Source of the DNA: Crocinitomix sp.
Lineage (GTDB): Bacteria; Bacteroidota; Bacteroidia; Flavobacteriales_D; Crocinitomicaceae
DNA: 64,000 nt
Assembly: GCA_013138735.1 (NCBI GenBank)
Contig: WTCE01000026.1
Span: 1 to 64,000, forward strand
Reading direction: 5' to 3'
In this document: positions 54,390-63,999 of the stretch, piece by piece
How the letters are laid out: every line of letters starts with the position of its first letter
Position numbering within the stretch: position 1 is the first letter of the stretch
Position numbers and translations under genes: made by a program
Notes under the pieces: generated by a model
What the model saw: the letters and a program-made list of their open reading frames with translations, nothing else
Told to the model about the DNA's origin: nothing
Database searches by the model: none

Positions 54390-54485
54390 TTGACTAACAA
54401 AGCGTCCTTAATAAAAATAAACGTTGCGTGAAATTTGCATTTCTAACTGAAATACAATACATTAGGGACAACCAATAACCAATTT

Positions 54486-54587
54486 ATGGACACTTACTAC
54501 CTTGCATGGAAAATATTAGGAGTGGTTGTTATCCTTTTTTTAGCCTACACTTTTTTCGTGGTTAAAAACAAAGAAGAACAAGGCTAA
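54486..54587 (+). CDS. Possible 33-aa single-TM microprotein
   Basis: MDTYYLAWKILGVVVILFLAYTFFVVKNKEEQG*, below the ORF-track length cutoff. Confidence 0.35.
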   Translation: MDTYYLAWKILGVVVILFLAYTFFVVKNKEEQG

Positions 54588-54603
54588 TTGACCTTTTAGC
54601 CAA

Positions 54604-55584
54604 CTATTGCACAAAACTAATACGTTCTTGATAGACGCTATCATTCACATCAGTTACACGTAATAGATAGACTCCTGTATTCAAACCTAACTGACTTAAA
54701 TCCAACAAAGTATCAACCCCTTGGTAAACTATTCGTCCTAATGCATCCGTTAAAACAACCGTCTTAAGTTTTATTTTTGTCTGAATAGTCAATGAACCAT
54801 TCGTTGGATTAGGATAAACCACTAGCACATTTAATTCAGTTTCTGGAATGGAAACGCTAGGATCATTACTATTGATGACTCCAACTGCATCTAAATCAAA
54901 ACCACCACTTTCAAAATCGGTTTTAAATGGATCATTAATTATATGTGCATGACTATCATACGTACTATGTGCCCAATCAATGGCGCCGATTACATCAATA
55001 ATACGCACATACTTTACATCCGTTAAATCAATACCTGGTTCATCCACAATATCCTCCAAGTCGAATGGCGTTCCAAAACCTTGTCTGTATTTCCCGGCTA
55101 AATTGTAAATTTCGGTAGGATCCGTATCTCCAAAAGTTCCAGTTTGAACATCTGTCTGCGTCAATGATCTAGAAGGGACCCGTACAAAGTTTATACCGTC
55201 TGAACTCACCTCCACATGCGCCAATTCTAAATAAGTATCTGAAAAACTATTTTCAAAAACCAAAAAGTCAAAGCCTTCTCCATTATGAAAAGCATATTCA
55301 AAAGTTACTGTGATGGAACCATTATCACCCAAACTCACCACATCTGCGCTATTGCCCTCGGCGTACCCTAAGGCATCCGTTGAGTCTCCGTAAGAGGCCA
55401 ACGGTCCATCAGGAATTGACATATCTTCTAATCCGCGATTAAACGATACAACCTCAGTAGCCCAAGCAAATATTACGCTCGAGTCTTTGTGAATCGCAGT
55501 TGTCCCTGGCTCCCCAGCCGCCGGGGCATACTGTGCAAATGAAGTAAGTGAAGTGAGAAGCGTGATAAATGTTAATGTTTTCAT
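54604..55584 (-). CDS. T9SS-sorted cell surface protein of the cobalamin locus
   Basis: GDNGSITVTFEYAFHNGEGFDFLVFENSFSDTYLELAHVEVSSDGINFVRVPS; C-terminal LVVYPNPTNGSLTI...GVYLLRVTDVNDSVYQERISFVQ. Confidence 0.8.
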   Translation of the reverse strand: MKTLTFITLLTSLTSFAQYAPAAGEPGTTAIHKDSSVIFAWATEVVSFNRGLEDMSIPDGPLASYGDSTDALGYAEGNSADVVSLGDNGSITVTFEYAFHNGEGFDFLVFENSFSDTYLELAHVEVSSDGINFVRVPSRSLTQTDVQTGTFGDTDPTEIYNLAGKYRQGFGTPFDLEDIVDEPGIDLTDVKYVRIIDVIGAIDWAHSTYDSHAHIINDPFKTDFESGGFDLDAVGVINSNDPSVSIPETELNVLVVYPNPTNGSLTIQTKIKLKTVVLTDALGRIVYQGVDTLLDLSQLGLNTGVYLLRVTDVNDSVYQERISFVQ

Positions 55585-55600
55585 TTTTTTTATGTTTTGC

Positions 55601-55695
55601 TACTGAGTACTTGGTACTGAGTACTTGGTACTGAGTACTTGGCACTTGGTACTGAGTACTTGGCACTTGGTACTTGGTACTTGGTACTTGGTACT
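55601..55695. repeat. Heptamer tandem array, 13 units of TACTTGG/TACTGAG/CACTTGG
   Basis: Uninterrupted 7-bp phase from 55601 to 55691 then TACT; overlaps the stop codon of the upstream gene and ends 17 nt before the next start. Confidence 0.95.
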
Positions 55696-56740
55696 AATTG
55701 TTAAATATCAAATCTGTTGCGACAAGGCCGGCTTTGAATTCGAATAAAAAATTGCCTGATAGATTATAGGCCATAATTATTGATGAATTCACGTAGCCGT
55801 TAGCGTCTATGCAAAATAAGCGCTCATTTGTTTTGTCAATAATTATTCCCCCGAATGTTTCGTAGCTTGATACATCCATAAAAGCAGTTGGTTCGACTGC
55901 TTCTGTTACAGTATTATATCTATATACCGCTTCTTCGCTCTCGTTGTAGAAATACATCCAATTATTGTAATAAGCCAATGAAGTTATTTCCATTTCAGTG
56001 GTTTCTAAAACCGTATTCGTAAGCGGATCAATGCGCAGTAATGCTGGTGAAACATCATCATAATTACCATTTGAAAGCAAGTAAATCTCGTCCTGATCAT
56101 CTACAATCATTTGGGTGCAATTGATGCGGGTTTCAATGGTTTCCTCAACTAACAAGGTCGACAAGTTAATTACCGACAATGTAGAGTCATAAATTGGGTA
56201 ATGCAAGCCGCCAGAATTCGAAACGTAAAGTTTATCATTGACAATTGCTAAGCCATCAGGATTTGCGCCTACATCTATTAAATCAATAACTGAATTGGAT
56301 ATGAGGTCAATCACGCCAATTGTTCCATCAAAATTACAAACAAAAGCACGAGTTCCATTAACATTAATATGCCTTGGCTCACGTGCATTTATGCCATCAA
56401 AAAATGGGATTTGTACAACTGTTTTTAAAGTTTTTCTATCAATAATTTCAACTTGACTAGAGATGTCCACAGCGATAATTATATATTCTGTCCCTCCAAA
56501 TGAATAGGTGTCGAAATCATTGGCCGTATCACCTAACCCTCTGCCATTCTCAGACATGAAAACTTGCTGATAGACTGTTGTTCCATCATAAAATGTTAAG
56601 GAGGCATTATTTTGTTCAAACAAACCTTCATTCAGCACCACTATACCTGACTCGTATTGAGCAGGAACGGTTGGTGGTTCTGGTTTTTTCTTACAGGCTA
56701 TTAAAACGAATAGCACAGTGATTAAGTAATAATATTTCAT
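55694..56740 (-). CDS. YncE/DUF5074-like beta-propeller lipoprotein, candidate BtuG-type cobalamin-binding protein
   Basis: Lipobox LFVLIACKKK; propeller repeats (VEIIDRKTLKTVVQIPFF..., IGVIDLISNSVIDLIDVGANPDGLAIVNDKLYVSNSGG...); next to a BtuB-like receptor and downstream of a B12 riboswitch. Confidence 0.7.
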   Translation of the reverse strand: MKYYYLITVLFVLIACKKKPEPPTVPAQYESGIVVLNEGLFEQNNASLTFYDGTTVYQQVFMSENGRGLGDTANDFDTYSFGGTEYIIIAVDISSQVEIIDRKTLKTVVQIPFFDGINAREPRHINVNGTRAFVCNFDGTIGVIDLISNSVIDLIDVGANPDGLAIVNDKLYVSNSGGLHYPIYDSTLSVINLSTLLVEETIETRINCTQMIVDDQDEIYLLSNGNYDDVSPALLRIDPLTNTVLETTEMEITSLAYYNNWMYFYNESEEAVYRYNTVTEAVEPTAFMDVSSYETFGGIIIDKTNERLFCIDANGYVNSSIIMAYNLSGNFLFEFKAGLVATDLIFNN

Positions 56741-58725
56741 TTAGCTAGCGAATATTTTAAGCGTAATTGCAGATATCTTCCTGGCATTGGAAAGCTACGA
56801 ATTACTTGATAATTCTTATTTAAAAGGTTCATTAATTTCAAATCAACCAAAAAGCTACTCTTTTCAAAATGTATCTTTTTAGAGATTCCTAGATTAATGT
56901 CTACAAAACCGGGTAATAGATTGGCATAAATGTTTTCATTCAAAGAAAAACGATAACCAGATATTAGTACGTTCGAACTAAAACTAAATCCTTTAACCTC
57001 CCAACTTACACCGCTCGTTGAAGAGTAATAGGGCGTATACGGGATTTGGCTCCCATACGTTGGACTCAAAATATTGGTAATATCTATAGAAGAATTGAAG
57101 GAGTGATTACTATTTAAGGTTAATTGCGATTGTTTAATCTTAAATACCACCAAGGCGCCAATATCAATACCCCGAATATCGGTTTCGCCTATATTTTGCA
57201 TACTCCAATTAAAAAGGTCTTTGGTTGGAATTGCTACAATTTTATTTTTAACCCGATTGTAGTAGCCATCAATTGTCAATTCTGCCGACCAATCTTTTTG
57301 TTCATGCCCATAAGTGATCCCTAAATTAAAGAGATTTGCATCCTCGGGTTCCAAACCTGTATTGCCAATAAAATTAAAATACAAATCATTAAACGTTGGC
57401 ATTCGAAAGGTATTCTTATAAAAAGCCCTAAAACGGAGTTCAGTTTTTGAGAAAGGGCGAAACCCCATGGCTACAAAAGGTGAAAACTTTAAGAATTCTC
57501 GATCCTCCGAAGTTGTGGATTCGTATGTGTCTTGAATGAATTGCGCCGTGACATTTCCATCCAGTTTAAACTTTCCGAACATAGTACTGCCACCAATTAC
57601 ACTGTTGTTTTGCAATCGAATTGGGCGACCCGTGATATTACTTCCAAACAAACTACTTTTAACCAGGTCCGTTCCAATAAAAACGCGCTCGTTTGGGAAA
57701 CGAAAAGATTTGGATAGTAGCGTACCGACATCTAGATTCTCCTGATAGTAGACCACATTAATAAAACCATCTAAGTTCAAATAATAAGGGTCTTGATAGT
57801 TGGTGAAATTATCTTGTAAATTAAAATGACTTTGTAAGTTCCATTTCCCAATACGCAGTTCATGTATAAGATTTAAACGCCAATCTTGATTCCACAATTT
57901 TTGATCATTCGACGGATTAAACAAGACAGCAGCACCCGGCAATTCTTGCTCATTTTTATTCAAAAAGGCACTAATCGTAATTTTATTTTTCCGTCCAATA
58001 AATCCACCGACTATCCGCGCCCTATAATTAAATAGCGCCGTGTTTAATCTGGTGTTAATAATATCCGCACTTGACTCTGGATGAATGAATTTATATTGTC
58101 CATTGCCAAATTTTACCATACCCTGGCCCCCAATAAAAAATCTTTTACCTAATCTCGTTTGAGCAAAAAGTCCTTTCTCGTATGCATTAATTGATGTTGA
58201 GTTGGAATAAAGTCCCAAGCGAAATTTATGCGGTTGACTGGCCAAAATTGAGTTTAAAGCAATGGTATTGGCTGGTATATAAGCCGAAGCTGAAGAACGA
58301 GAATCTACTGCTCGGCCAGAGCTAAATGAAATTTTTTCTAATCCAAATAATTCAAAGGATGATAAATTGATCACGCCAGTTTGCAAATTTGGAATTTGAA
58401 TACCATCCAATTGAACCGCAGTGTGACCAGCTCCAAGGCTGCGGAAGGAAAGCGTTTTCACACCACCTATTCCCCCATAATCGCGCAACTGAACACCCGG
58501 TATATATTTTAGCGCCTCACCTACATCTTTCGCTCCAAGCTGATCTAATTTTGCAGCTGTTAATTCAAAATGCGGAATGCTTGCGCTTATCACGGCTAAC
58601 CTCAAAATGCTGTCTTGCTTCGCGAAAACAGGAATAGTTTGCAAATATTTTGAAGTATCTTGGGCGCTACTTAAAAGCACAAAAAGGATGCAAAAACTCG
58701 TTGATATATAGCGTGTTAATTGCAT
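56737..58725 (-). CDS. btuB: TonB-dependent receptor, BtuB-like
   Basis: LGAKDVGEALKYIPGVQLRDYGGIGGVKTLSFRSLGAGHTAVQLDGIQIPN plug; C-terminal barrel; B12-riboswitch operon. Confidence 0.8.
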   Translation of the reverse strand: MQLTRYISTSFCILFVLLSSAQDTSKYLQTIPVFAKQDSILRLAVISASIPHFELTAAKLDQLGAKDVGEALKYIPGVQLRDYGGIGGVKTLSFRSLGAGHTAVQLDGIQIPNLQTGVINLSSFELFGLEKISFSSGRAVDSRSSASAYIPANTIALNSILASQPHKFRLGLYSNSTSINAYEKGLFAQTRLGKRFFIGGQGMVKFGNGQYKFIHPESSADIINTRLNTALFNYRARIVGGFIGRKNKITISAFLNKNEQELPGAAVLFNPSNDQKLWNQDWRLNLIHELRIGKWNLQSHFNLQDNFTNYQDPYYLNLDGFINVVYYQENLDVGTLLSKSFRFPNERVFIGTDLVKSSLFGSNITGRPIRLQNNSVIGGSTMFGKFKLDGNVTAQFIQDTYESTTSEDREFLKFSPFVAMGFRPFSKTELRFRAFYKNTFRMPTFNDLYFNFIGNTGLEPEDANLFNLGITYGHEQKDWSAELTIDGYYNRVKNKIVAIPTKDLFNWSMQNIGETDIRGIDIGALVVFKIKQSQLTLNSNHSFNSSIDITNILSPTYGSQIPYTPYYSSTSGVSWEVKGFSFSSNVLISGYRFSLNENIYANLLPGFVDINLGISKKIHFEKSSFLVDLKLMNLLNKNYQVIRSFPMPGRYLQLRLKYSLAK

Positions 58726-58756
58726 CCTTTTTATTTCCTAATTCAAATTATATTCT

Positions 58757-60301
58757 TTATTGAATGATTAATTTTTGTTGGGTACTAATGCCATTTACGG
58801 TTGCCGAAACAACATAAATTCCCTTTGCCAAGCTAGAAACATCAATCGTGTTTAAACCTGTTTGATACGTTTGCGTTAACACTAATTTGCCTTGTCCATT
58901 AAGAATTTCAACTCTAGCATTCTCGCCCAATTCAATTGTAAACTCTTTGCTTGCAGGATTTGGATAAAGTGTCAATCCAGCGGTTTCCGCCTCATCAATA
59001 CCCCAAACTGCAAATCCAACTTCTGGTAAACTCGGCGGTGTCGCGGGCGACCAAGTTGAATAAGAACATCCAAACCAATCTCCATCAGACATTTCAGTGG
59101 TAATTCCTGCATTTACAATCCAATCACCTACATTTTGTGCACTCCAAGTACTCCAATAGTTTGGAGCACCAGCAATTCCATCTTCACCAGAAGCACCATA
59201 GCTAATGTCATTTAAAAAACCACCATCCAAGTTGAACATAAGACCAAAAACTTCTGCATCTTCTAAACCAATCATCACCTCTTGTGCTGTAATGGTTTCC
59301 GCTTCAAACAAGTAACCAAATGTATAAGATTCCCCTGGCAACCATTCATTAAAATCAATCACCAGTACTGCTTTATTCTCTCCCGTTCCAAAAATAAACT
59401 CTACGTCAGACAATGGAACATCTGCAGAATCTAAGGCCGAAATAGGGTTAAATGGTCGCCTTGCTGGCCACGCATCATAAGAACAGCCGAACCAATCGCC
59501 CGAACTAATGCTTGTACCTATTCCTGCATTCGCGGTCCAATCTGTTAAATTAGTACCACTATATGTATTCCAATAATGCGGATCAGCTGCTAAACCTGCT
59601 AAACCGTTGAACATAATATCATCCAAAAAAGGTCCTGCATTCACCAATAAATTAACATCCGCTGCAGCAATATCATTCAACATTGTTTCGGCATCCATTG
59701 CTCCATCAAAACGATATCCCCAAGCGTAGGTCATAGCTTCACCTGAAGGACCAACAACAAAATCAACTACTAAAACTGCCGAATCTGCTCCTTCGCCAAC
59801 CCAAAACTGAATCATTGAAGCGTCATAATTTGCAGATTCATAAGCAGGAAGTGGTTCTCCTGGAAGAATTGCTGGATCAAAATCGGTATAAGAACATCCC
59901 CACCAATCACCGTTGGCCAAAACTTCCGCCAAACCATCATTCGATTCCCAAGCGGTTTCTGCCGTTTTACTCCAAATTCCCCAAAAAGCAGGATCTCCAC
60001 TAACACCCGTATGCGCATTAAAGTGAATTTGAGTCAAAAAACCACCTTCAATTAAGAAGTCTAGTTTTGCCTCATCCGCGGCAATTGCAGTCAATGCATC
60101 TTCGCCCGTTACACTGCCCGTCGCATCAAATAAAAATCCCCAGGCGTACGAGGTGTCAACCGTTTCATCTAAAAAATCGATCACAATGACAGCCGTGTCT
60201 GGACCATCTCCAACATAATAAATTAAATCACTTTGCGTAAACTGAGATTTTCCAGTTAATGACGCGAGCATGATTGCTCCAAATAGTACTATTTTTCTCA
60301 T
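58757..60301 (-). CDS. T9SS-sorted protein with three tandem copies of an uncharacterised domain
   Basis: Three units of the form (G.G.)(D/N)(T/S/K)AV(I/L)V(I/V)DF...Y.(W/F)G(F/Y).F(D/E)A...GDW(W/F)GCSY; C-terminal LTLYPNPASKEFTI...GIYVVSATVNGISTQQKLIIQ. Confidence 0.8.
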   Translation of the reverse strand: MRKIVLFGAIMLASLTGKSQFTQSDLIYYVGDGPDTAVIVIDFLDETVDTSYAWGFLFDATGSVTGEDALTAIAADEAKLDFLIEGGFLTQIHFNAHTGVSGDPAFWGIWSKTAETAWESNDGLAEVLANGDWWGCSYTDFDPAILPGEPLPAYESANYDASMIQFWVGEGADSAVLVVDFVVGPSGEAMTYAWGYRFDGAMDAETMLNDIAAADVNLLVNAGPFLDDIMFNGLAGLAADPHYWNTYSGTNLTDWTANAGIGTSISSGDWFGCSYDAWPARRPFNPISALDSADVPLSDVEFIFGTGENKAVLVIDFNEWLPGESYTFGYLFEAETITAQEVMIGLEDAEVFGLMFNLDGGFLNDISYGASGEDGIAGAPNYWSTWSAQNVGDWIVNAGITTEMSDGDWFGCSYSTWSPATPPSLPEVGFAVWGIDEAETAGLTLYPNPASKEFTIELGENARVEILNGQGKLVLTQTYQTGLNTIDVSSLAKGIYVVSATVNGISTQQKLIIQ

Positions 60302-60446
60302 TCTTTTAAAAATTTAGACCAATTCAATTTTTTTTGGCCTGGTTAATAAAAAGAATAGCAACGAAGAATAAGCGCACAGAAACGTGCCACTTAACCTTTG
60401 CTTTTATCCCGAAAGCTGTGCACAAGGCACATTAGTTAATATTTGA

Positions 60447-60675
60447 GGTTGGCAGGTCTTCTGACTTACTCCTTGCGCTAAACCCTTCCCGCGTCCTTCA
60501 TTTCGACATTTCGAGAACCTCAATGGTCTTCTCAATGCGCGGACGCAGTGGTGTTGTTTAACGTTTTGGAGCTTACAGCTGCGGGAACAGTCCAAGATTT
60601 CTTTCCGTTTTTCAGGAAAGGCACTTGATTCCCATTTTAATTCTTAATTCCCAATGTTGTTAGGGATGAAACCAA
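60447..60675 (-). ncRNA. Cobalamin (AdoCbl) riboswitch
   Basis: Minus strand reads ...GGGAATCAAGTGCC...GGACTGTTCCCGCAGCTGTAAGCTCC...GTAAGTCAGAAGACCTGCC, the conserved core including the B12 box. Confidence 0.9.
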
Positions 60676-60745
60676 AACTCGGGGTAAAGGTAGTTTTTTT
60701 TTAGTCAATAGTTATTAGTCGTTAGTCATTAGATTTTTTTGTGGT

Positions 60746-60812
60746 GTTGTTCTTGGTACGATTTTAATTACTTGCGTTGCAAGTAATTAAAATCACTCGA
60801 ACTGACGTTAAT
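60746..60812. repeat. Hairpin element R3 with conserved flanks
   Basis: TTGTTCTTGGTACG-ATTTTAATTACTTGC-GTT-GCAAGTAATTAAAAT-CACTCGAACTGACGTT, perfect 15-bp arms. Confidence 0.8.
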
Positions 60813-60973
60813 GGGGGTTATTAGTTTTTTGGGGTGAGTGTGATTATTGGGGTGGCGTGTTATTTGCATTGAATAATGCTTCGCGTAAGTACGGAAATTA
60901 CTGGGGTTTTAGGTGTGAGGTGATAAGTTTTAGTTCCTTTGAATTTTTACTTTTCGCCAGAGACTAGAGAAAA

Positions 60974-61600
60974 TTAAGTAAACTTATTTTCTAATGCAAA
61001 ACGGACTAGACCAGCCACGTTTTTTGAACCGGTTTTACTTAAAAGATTTTTTCTATGTGTTTCCACTGTGTATGCACTAATGAATAATTTTTCAGCTATT
61101 TCATTTGTGTTTAGCTCATTGCAGATCAATTCTAGAATTTCTTTTTCTCGGCGTGTAAGCTTGATTTCTGTTACAACTTTATCAGAATTAAAACTATTCA
61201 TGAAGATTTGCTGTACATCTCCTCCATAGAATTTATTCCCAGCTAAAACTTTATCAATCGCTTCATATAACTCTCCTTTAGACGTTGTTTTAAGCAAATA
61301 TCCATCCACTCCCACTTCTAACAGTTTTCTGATATAATTTTGAGTTTCATGCATGGTAAGCATGATTATTTTCACATTGGGATAATCTTTTTTTATGATT
61401 TCTGCCGTTGCAATACCATCCAATTCAGGCATACTAATGTCCATTATGACAACATCAGCTACGTTTTCTTTTAGTAAATCTATCACCTCAAGTCCATTTG
61501 CTGCGTGTCCTGCTATTTTATATTTAGCTGCTTCATCAAAAAAGGAGGCTATACCTTCTCTAAAAACGTGGTGATCATCCGCTAAAATTATTTGAATCAT
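60974..61600 (-). CDS. NarL/LuxR-type response regulator
   Basis: IQIILADDHHVFREGIASFF...VVIMDISMPELDGIAT; HTH LTRREKEILELICNELNTNEIAEKLFISAYTVETHRKNLLSK. Confidence 0.93.
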   Translation of the reverse strand: MIQIILADDHHVFREGIASFFDEAAKYKIAGHAANGLEVIDLLKENVADVVIMDISMPELDGIATAEIIKKDYPNVKIIMLTMHETQNYIRKLLEVGVDGYLLKTTSKGELYEAIDKVLAGNKFYGGDVQQIFMNSFNSDKVVTEIKLTRREKEILELICNELNTNEIAEKLFISAYTVETHRKNLLSKTGSKNVAGLVRFALENKFT

Positions 61601-63411
61601 AATGGAATATTAATAATAATTATTGTTCCACGACCTATAACTGAGTCGTAATTAACTGTTCCACCTAATTTTTCTACCCTATTATTGATTCCAGTCAGTC
61701 CTAATCCGTTTAATCTTGCATTGTCCAACACAAATCCAATCCCATTGTCCTCATAAAGGATATTCAGCATTTTATCGTTCCTATTCAATTGTAATTCGAC
61801 CGTTTGAGCGTTAGCATGCTTCAGCGTGTTACTAATAATCTCTTGAATGATGGTATAAATCTCTTGCTCTTTCTTCTTGTCAAATTCAGGTAATGAATCA
61901 TCCATGAAAAAATCAACCTCCATTTTTTTGGCGGTATTTAAGATTGTTGCTAAATCTTCTAAGGCGCCTTTCAATCCCAATTTTGAGATACGACCAGAGG
62001 CTAAGTCATGTGAAATTCGTCTCACATCTTGTACTGCTTCACTTAACATACCGTTTACTTTATCAAACAAATCACGGTTTTCACTTTTAATCTCGTCGAT
62101 CTTTTGATCCATTAATCCAAAATGTACTTTTACTGCAGCTAACGTACCACCCAATTGATCATGTAAGTCTTGTGCGATTCTTTCACGCTCGGCATTTTGT
62201 CCTTCTAATAAAGCTGCATAAGACTTCGCTTCTTGCGTTTTGAGGAGGGTGTTTATTTCTTGATTTTTCACGTCTACTTCGAGAGAGTTGAGTTTTGATT
62301 TTTGTTTGGTGTTACGGCGCCAGAAGAAGAGAGCGATTGCGATTATTCCGAAGGCGCTTAGGAGGAGGTAGATTGTTAGGCGTTTGTTTGCGTCCTCGGC
62401 TTGAAATTTTTCTTTTTCGGTTCTTTCGAATTGGCCTTTTTGTTGAGCTTCTTGGGTTTGATATTTAGCCTCGTATTCGGCTGTAGCATCTATTATCGCC
62501 ACTTGCTTTTCAATTGAGTAAACGGAATCTCGGTATGAAATATATTCGTCAAACATGCTAACAGCTGAATCCGAATAATTCAATTTTACGTAGACCTCTG
62601 CTTTGGACAAAATTATGTAATCCAAATTTTCAAAATTCCCAGTCTGTTCAACTATTCTTTCCGCTTCTTGAAAGAGGTAAAGCGCTGAATCATACTGCCC
62701 CAATTCATATTTGCAAACACCAAGATCAATCACGGGTGAGATTGTCCTACCGAACGCACCTAATTCTAGATACTTTGCACGAGACAATCTATAATAAAAA
62801 ATGGCCCTTTCTAACCGATCGTTATTGTACTCAATATTTCCGAGATTTGTATATGCCGTAGCGACTCCTTCGGTATCATTTTGATCAATATATATTTGCA
62901 ATGCTTGAGTATGATAAAATAGTGCACTATCATAATTCTCAAGATTAAAATGAACGTTTCCAAGCCCCGAGTACAAACCTTTCAAATAATTTGGATTCCC
63001 GTCTTGTTTTTTTATGGTTAGGCTTTTATATAGATGCACTAAACCGAGGCTATCTTCTCCTAATGATAAGAGTAATCTAGAGAGATACTCGTGACTTGAA
63101 GCCGCATGAAGACTATATCCAAACTCCATGCGTATTTCAAGGGCGTTCTCTAGATAAATCTGCGCCGAATCTGGTTTTGCCGTAACACGATATATTTCAC
63201 CTAAAATCGAATAACACTTTGATTTAAAATATGGACTTTTTTCAACTTCCGATAACTTAAGAAATTTAAGCAATTTTCCCTTAACGATTTCGGGTTCATC
63301 ATATTTTATCCCTGAGCAATCATTTATTGCAGTTTCCAATTGAGTGGAATCCATTTTACAGTATCCACCGCGAGAAAGTATTAATAATAATATGATTATA
63401 AACTGTTTCAA
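61597..63411 (-). CDS. TPR sensor histidine kinase (HisKA_3 type)
   Basis: ERERIAQDLHDQLGGTLAAVKVHF; EIISNTLKHANA; YEDNGIGF; GLGLTGINNRVEKLGG. Confidence 0.92.
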   Translation of the reverse strand: MKQFIIILLLILSRGGYCKMDSTQLETAINDCSGIKYDEPEIVKGKLLKFLKLSEVEKSPYFKSKCYSILGEIYRVTAKPDSAQIYLENALEIRMEFGYSLHAASSHEYLSRLLLSLGEDSLGLVHLYKSLTIKKQDGNPNYLKGLYSGLGNVHFNLENYDSALFYHTQALQIYIDQNDTEGVATAYTNLGNIEYNNDRLERAIFYYRLSRAKYLELGAFGRTISPVIDLGVCKYELGQYDSALYLFQEAERIVEQTGNFENLDYIILSKAEVYVKLNYSDSAVSMFDEYISYRDSVYSIEKQVAIIDATAEYEAKYQTQEAQQKGQFERTEKEKFQAEDANKRLTIYLLLSAFGIIAIALFFWRRNTKQKSKLNSLEVDVKNQEINTLLKTQEAKSYAALLEGQNAERERIAQDLHDQLGGTLAAVKVHFGLMDQKIDEIKSENRDLFDKVNGMLSEAVQDVRRISHDLASGRISKLGLKGALEDLATILNTAKKMEVDFFMDDSLPEFDKKKEQEIYTIIQEIISNTLKHANAQTVELQLNRNDKMLNILYEDNGIGFVLDNARLNGLGLTGINNRVEKLGGTVNYDSVIGRGTIIIINIPL

Positions 63412-63423
63412 ATCTGCGGTTCT

Positions 63424-63999
63424 TTAGTATGCTGGTTCTGGATGAGTAGTTGGATTGGCTGCAACAACTTTTTTCTTTCGCCCACCATTATCGCTCGTAT
63501 AAACTGTAAAAAACTCATATTTACCCCAGTGAGATTGCGTCAAAGTATATGAAAATGATTCAACACTTGGACTTAGTTTAGACTGTTTATAACCTAGCTC
63601 TAAATCAAATATGAATTGATTATTCAGACAATCAGAAGTTGTCGTATCAACTTCACGGATTACAACTTTTTTAATATAGATATTCGCAGGTAATTGAACA
63701 ACAAAAGATATATCATCATTATTAGAATTGCTATCAGTCATATCTGATTCTGACGGCAATGACATCCAAACTATGTCATCTGTTGCTCGGCTTTCATTGA
63801 GAGTTTTATTTTGAATTACTATCCAGTTTAAAACTTCACTTGGGTAGTCCAATGTATCAAGAATAGTGCCTGGGTCATCACAGATCTGTAATGTAGTATC
63901 TGAACTTACAATTTCTTTATTTTGATTCTCACTATGTTCATCATTCGAGCATGCGGTAATAAGGAAAGTTATTAGGCACAAATAAAATATATTTTTCAT
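63424..63999 (-). CDS. Lipoprotein, hypothetical
   Basis: MKNIFYLCLITFLITACSNDE lipobox; start is 1 nt from the window edge. Confidence 0.55.
   Translation of the reverse strand: MKNIFYLCLITFLITACSNDEHSENQNKEIVSSDTTLQICDDPGTILDTLDYPSEVLNWIVIQNKTLNESRATDDIVWMSLPSESDMTDSNSNNDDISFVVQLPANIYIKKVVIREVDTTTSDCLNNQFIFDLELGYKQSKLSPSVESFSYTLTQSHWGKYEFFTVYTSDNGGRKKKVVAANPTTHPEPAY

Noticed and set aside
55601-55695. CRISPR-like array
   Set aside because: Units are 7 bp and contiguous with no spacers; no cas genes seen.
60404-60595. 63-aa minus-strand ORF
   Set aside because: Lies inside the cobalamin riboswitch.
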